64,000 nt of DNA from NCBI RefSeq assembly GCF_001940525.2, contig NZ_CP019437.1:3397501-3461500 (forward strand), read 5' to 3'. The position numbers and the translations under genes are program-made. This DNA is from Thioclava nitratireducens (GTDB lineage Bacteria > Pseudomonadota > Alphaproteobacteria > Rhodobacterales > Rhodobacteraceae). Of the stretch, positions 61,175-64,000 are shown piece after piece (position 1 is the first letter of the stretch; each line of letters begins with the position of its first letter). The notes under the pieces were generated by a model. It was given only the letters and a program-made list of their open reading frames with translations. It was not told the DNA's origin and ran no database searches.

Positions 61175-61330
61175 TCATTGTGCGGCGCCGACCCTCCGCG
61201 GCGCGGCCGCCGCCGTGCGACGCGTCTGTGCGCTGCGCGCATTGCGCGCCCACGGCATCGGCGTGTCGCATTTACGTGCGGAGTCCAGCGCGGTTTTCAT
61301 CCAGCGGCGGGTCGGTTGTTGCTTGTTCAC
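61175..61330 (-). CDS. Small basic protein, 51 residues, unknown function
   Basis: A GTG at 61330 (GAGGGG 9 bases upstream) opens a 52-codon frame ending at 61175. The peptide begins MNKQQPTRRWMKTALD and continues SARKCDTPMPWARNARSAQ, then a basic Ala/Arg tail. RRWMKTALD, then CDTPMPWARNAR, resembles small conserved Rhodobacterales proteins that I recall only as hypothetical. Good ribosome site, a plausible stop and a dedicated terminator support it as real. It is downstream of pgeF by 184 bases and may have its own promoter. The role is unknown. Confidence 0.65.
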   Translation of the reverse strand: MNKQQPTRRWMKTALDSARKCDTPMPWARNARSAQTRRTAAAAPRRVGAAQ

Positions 61331-61514
61331 GTTGTTGTCCCCTCGTCTCAGGATCGTCTTCGATCCGGTTCAGGACTGTTGTGACCGCGCAATGGGGCCA
61401 GCATGGGGCGAGAGTGGGAATTTTTCGCGCAAGGAAACGAACGAATGCGGCAAGGCCGATTGTTTCAGAGCTATCTCATGTGCGGGCGGCGCGCCGCCCG
61501 CGCCCCCAGATCGA

Positions 61515-62276
61515 TCAGAGGCGGATCGCCGAGAGCAGGCGCCCGTAATCGGCCTCCCCCGCATGGGTCGCGCGGCGGTAGGAATAGAAGCGCTCGGGCT
61601 CCCGGTAGGTGCAGCGACGCATCCATTCCGCCTCACCGACGCCCGCCTCGCGCAGCCGGTGCAGCGAGAAGCTCGGCAGGTCGAAATGCGGCTTGCCCGA
61701 GGGTCCGGGCGAGAAGAACCGGCTGTAATCCATGTCTTCCATCAGGAACTGCTCCATGAAGTCCTCGCCGACCTCGTAGGAATGAACCGAGATGCACGGC
61801 CCGATCACCGCGGTGATGTCCTCGCGATGCGCGCCCAGACGCTCCATCGCGTCGAGCGTGTTCTCCAGCACCCCCTCCATCGCGCCGCGCCAGCCTGCAT
61901 GGGCCGCGCCGATAACGCCCGCTTTCGGGTCCGAGAACAGCACCGGCTGGCAGTCGGCGGTCAGGATCGAGATTGCGATGCCCGGCACCTTGGTCACCGC
62001 CGCATCGGCGCGCGGCGGCGGATCGGTGATTTCTTCGATCACTGCGACATCGGGCGAATGCACCTGATTGACGCCCTGCAGCGCGTTCAGCTCAACCCCC
62101 AACGCGTCTGCGGCACGGGCCCGATTGGTGCGCACCGCCTCGCTTTGGTCCGACGAACCGGGGCCGCAGTTGAGCCCGGCGAAAATGCCCGAGGACGCCC
62201 CGCCCTTGCGGGTGAAGAAGCCGTGCTTCACCGCCCCCAAGGCGGGTGAGGTCAGAATTTCGAGCATCGTCGACAT
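61515..62276 (-). CDS. pgeF: Peptidoglycan editing factor PgeF (YfiH/laccase-domain)
   Basis: A 253-residue multicopper-polyphenol-oxidase-like protein (YfiH). GFFTRKGGASSGIFAGLNCG, NQVHSPDVAV, LTADCQPVLF and GAAHAGWRGAMEGVL are diagnostic, with His/Cys residues for zinc. PgeF removes L-Ser wrongly placed in peptidoglycan precursors in E. coli; the role here is by family. Start 62276 (MSTM) has a GGGGGGC site; MLEIL at 62267 is an alternative. It begins 16 bases after the methyltransferase stop. Confidence 0.93.
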   Translation of the reverse strand: MSTMLEILTSPALGAVKHGFFTRKGGASSGIFAGLNCGPGSSDQSEAVRTNRARAADALGVELNALQGVNQVHSPDVAVIEEITDPPPRADAAVTKVPGIAISILTADCQPVLFSDPKAGVIGAAHAGWRGAMEGVLENTLDAMERLGAHREDITAVIGPCISVHSYEVGEDFMEQFLMEDMDYSRFFSPGPSGKPHFDLPSFSLHRLREAGVGEAEWMRRCTYREPERFYSYRRATHAGEADYGRLLSAIRL

Positions 62277-62292
62277 CGTGCCCCCCAATGGC

Positions 62293-63375
62293 TCAGTCGG
62301 TGTTTGGGTCGAAGCCCGGCGGCAGCGGCGCATTCGGCGCCACCAGTGCGAGAGCTTGGAACAGGTGACCCATTTCCTCGGGATGGGTCAAGCGGCGATG
62401 CGCGGCGATATGGGTCTCGCGCGCGGCCCCGGATAACGCCTGCGCGAGGCGCTGCGCCCGCGCCGTGATGCCCAGCCGCTCCAGCAGAAGGCCCTGCGCG
62501 GTCATCGCCGACACCTTGGCCCCGACCCTTTGCGCCGCCTGCGCCAGAGGTTCGAAATCGACATGGGCGGTCAGGTCCGCCTCACCCGGTGTCGCGAAGG
62601 GATCGACGGGTTCATGCGCCTTGAGGGCCTGAAACGTGTCGCCCTTGGAATGCCAGTTGCCATAGTCGATCAGCAACGCCGCGCCGCCGTGGCGCGCGAT
62701 CCGCGCTGCGAGCCTTTCAGTGAAACTCACCGCAGCGGCACAGGTCTCGACCACATTGCCCGGCACGGTGTCAGCCATGCGCGGCTCCAGAGCCTCGAAA
62801 CGCGTGGGCGGGGCGAGGCCGGGGGTCAGCGCGCCCTCGTCGGACAATCCGATCTGCCGCTCGGCCCAGCCCTGCTCGACCCGTTGGAACTGCCGGATCG
62901 GCAGCGCGTCGAGAAACTCGTTCGCTACGAGGAACAGGGGGGAGTCTGGCAGGGCGTCGATGGTCTCATGCCACACCACCCGATGCGGCGCGAGCTTCTG
63001 CTTCTGAATCTCGCGCAGGGTCGGTGAGGCTTCGATCAGATGCACCTCTGCCGCGTCCACCATCCCGCGCACCGCCTTCATCGCGCGCAGCATATCGGCC
63101 ATCAGCGTGCCGCGCCCCGGCCCAGCCTCGGCCAAGATGAACGGCGCAGGCCGCCCTTGATCGAGCCATGCTTGCGCCAGACACAGGCCCAGCATCTCGC
63201 CGAACATCTGGGAAATCTCCGGCGCGGTGATGAAATCGCCCGCGCGCCCGAACGGATCGCGGGTCGCGTAATAGCCATGTTCGGGATGCAGCAGGCAGAC
63301 GCTCATATAGCGGTCGAGCCGCATAGGCCCCTCCGCCGCGATCTGCGCGGCAAGGATGTCGCCCAGCGGGGTCAC
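62293..63375 (-). CDS. NDUFAF7/COG1565-type SAM-dependent methyltransferase
   Basis: A 360-residue class I methyltransferase. [20 protein letters not shown] is motif I, with [16 protein letters not shown] and AALLIDYGN. Mitochondrial NDUFAF7 dimethylates an Arg of complex I; alphaproteobacterial homologues are presumed similar. The start is GTG 63375, which overlaps the lgt stop as GTGA; the frame stays open upstream inside lgt and is not used. lgt, this gene and pgeF form one operon. Confidence 0.92.
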   Translation of the reverse strand: MTPLGDILAAQIAAEGPMRLDRYMSVCLLHPEHGYYATRDPFGRAGDFITAPEISQMFGEMLGLCLAQAWLDQGRPAPFILAEAGPGRGTLMADMLRAMKAVRGMVDAAEVHLIEASPTLREIQKQKLAPHRVVWHETIDALPDSPLFLVANEFLDALPIRQFQRVEQGWAERQIGLSDEGALTPGLAPPTRFEALEPRMADTVPGNVVETCAAAVSFTERLAARIARHGGAALLIDYGNWHSKGDTFQALKAHEPVDPFATPGEADLTAHVDFEPLAQAAQRVGAKVSAMTAQGLLLERLGITARAQRLAQALSGAARETHIAAHRRLTHPEEMGHLFQALALVAPNAPLPPGFDPNTD

Positions 63376-64000
63376 GATGCTTTCGGCGCGCGCAGCGCGC
63401 GGATCACGAAATACAACCCCACCGCGATCATCGGCAGCGACAGCACCTGCCCCATCGTCAGCCCCCAACCGTCCGTGAAGCGGATCACGTGGCCATAGGG
63501 ATTGCCGAGGGTCACGAACTGCGGATCGCCCTGCCGGAACAGCTCCACGAAGGCGCGCGCGGCTCCGTAGCCCATCAGGAAGACGCCGAGGCTCAGCCCG
63601 GGACGCTTCAGCGAACGACCGAACTTCACCAGCCCCCAGAGGATCAGTCCCAGCAGCAGCCCTTCGAGCCCCGCCTCGTAGAGCTGCGAGGGATGGCGCG
63701 CGCAAGACCCGTCCACCTGCCCCGCGATCCCGAGGCAGGTCTGCGCCAGTTCACCGGGGAAGATCACGCCCCACGGCACGTCCGTCGGACGCCCCCAAAG
63801 CTCCGGCTTGATGAAGTTGGCGATCCGTCCGAGAAACAGCCCGATCGGCGCCACCAACGCCATCGCGTCGGCGAGTTGCAGCTTCGGCACGTGGTGACGG
63901 CGCGCGAACCACCAGCCTGCGACCAGGGTGCCCAGGAAACCGCCATGGAAAGACATGCCGCCCTGCCAGACTTTCACGATGTCGAGCGGATGCGCCAGAT
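63372..64000 (-). CDS. lgt: Prolipoprotein diacylglyceryl transferase, C-terminal part
   Basis: The 3' two-thirds of lgt (about 209 residues; the 5' end lies beyond base 64000). Lgt transfers diacylglyceryl from phosphatidylglycerol to the lipobox cysteine of prolipoproteins in the inner membrane. [48 protein letters not shown] and FRQGDPQF are the family motifs. An in-frame internal GTG at the visible left side is not the start, because the Lgt reading ([13 protein letters not shown]) continues upstream to the window edge. Confidence 0.96.
   Translation of the reverse strand, partial: LAHPLDIVKVWQGGMSFHGGFLGTLVAGWWFARRHHVPKLQLADAMALVAPIGLFLGRIANFIKPELWGRPTDVPWGVIFPGELAQTCLGIAGQVDGSCARHPSQLYEAGLEGLLLGLILWGLVKFGRSLKRPGLSLGVFLMGYGAARAFVELFRQGDPQFVTLGNPYGHVIRFTDGWGLTMGQVLSLPMIAVGLYFVIRALRAPKAS

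Overview
The window is about 64 kb of GC-rich, densely coded chromosome from an alphaproteobacterium, almost certainly order Rhodobacterales (Rhodobacteraceae sensu lato). The basis is the gene set and order (rpoH-chaN, coaBC-dut-moeB, rsmI-yraN-gshB, rlmB next to tRNA-Tyr, a CarD regulator, a Suv3-like helicase followed by an S4 protein, fdxA, and an Anbu operon), Shine-Dalgarno-led starts with occasional GTG, and a dispersed intergenic palindrome of a kind frequent in this order. The genus cannot be fixed from the sequence alone. There is no prophage, CRISPR array, rRNA operon or intact insertion sequence.

Layout. 1-2.1 kb: 3' half of carB, its terminator, and a stranded outer-membrane barrel fragment. 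2.1-6.8 kb (minus): GH25 lysozyme-like lipoprotein, EF-hand protein, CMD/AhpD-like protein, and a dimethylglycine/sarcosine-dehydrogenase-like flavoprotein. 7.2-8.5 kb: a secreted protein with two PRC-barrel domains around an LEA-like linker. 8.6-9.96 kb: a small accessory island bounded by inverted repeats, with a methyltransferase and an IS1595-type transposase remnant. 10-19.5 kb: hydroxyacid dehydrogenase, SH3 protein, CDF transporter, M3 peptidase, membrane-anchored MoeB-like protein, dut, coaBC, chaN and rpoH. 20-24.7 kb: comM, an HSL-type hydrolase, gshB, yraN, rsmI. 24.8-30.4 kb: LpoA/LppC-like lipoprotein, glnD, murJ. 30.5-37.8 kb: a rhomboid-fold protein without catalytic residues, trpS, a gamma-glutamylpolyamine-type operon (GATase, GS-like ligase, FAD oxidase), a DegT aminotransferase, a CoA-binding protein. 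38-42 kb: rlmB, tRNA-Tyr, a secreted protein, a DXD glycosyltransferase-like protein, metY. 42-47.5 kb: a 1102-residue low-complexity bitopic protein with pilus/secretion-like ends, and a KefB/C-type antiporter. 47.5-52.6 kb (minus): TPR protein, Suv3-like helicase, S4 protein, fdxA, carD. 52.6-60 kb: SCP2 protein and hydrolase; the ATP-grasp / alpha-E / transglutaminase / Anbu operon; PepF. 60-64 kb: Hint protein, an unlisted 51-residue protein, pgeF, an NDUFAF7-like methyltransferase, and lgt running off the right edge.

Most genes are housekeeping. The most system-like locus is the four-gene Anbu operon (53886-57832), whose enzymes look like a peptide ligation and processing pathway of unknown product. 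Next are the 1102-residue protein and the inverted-repeat-bounded island. Functions are family-level readings of the translated sequence; no database search was run.
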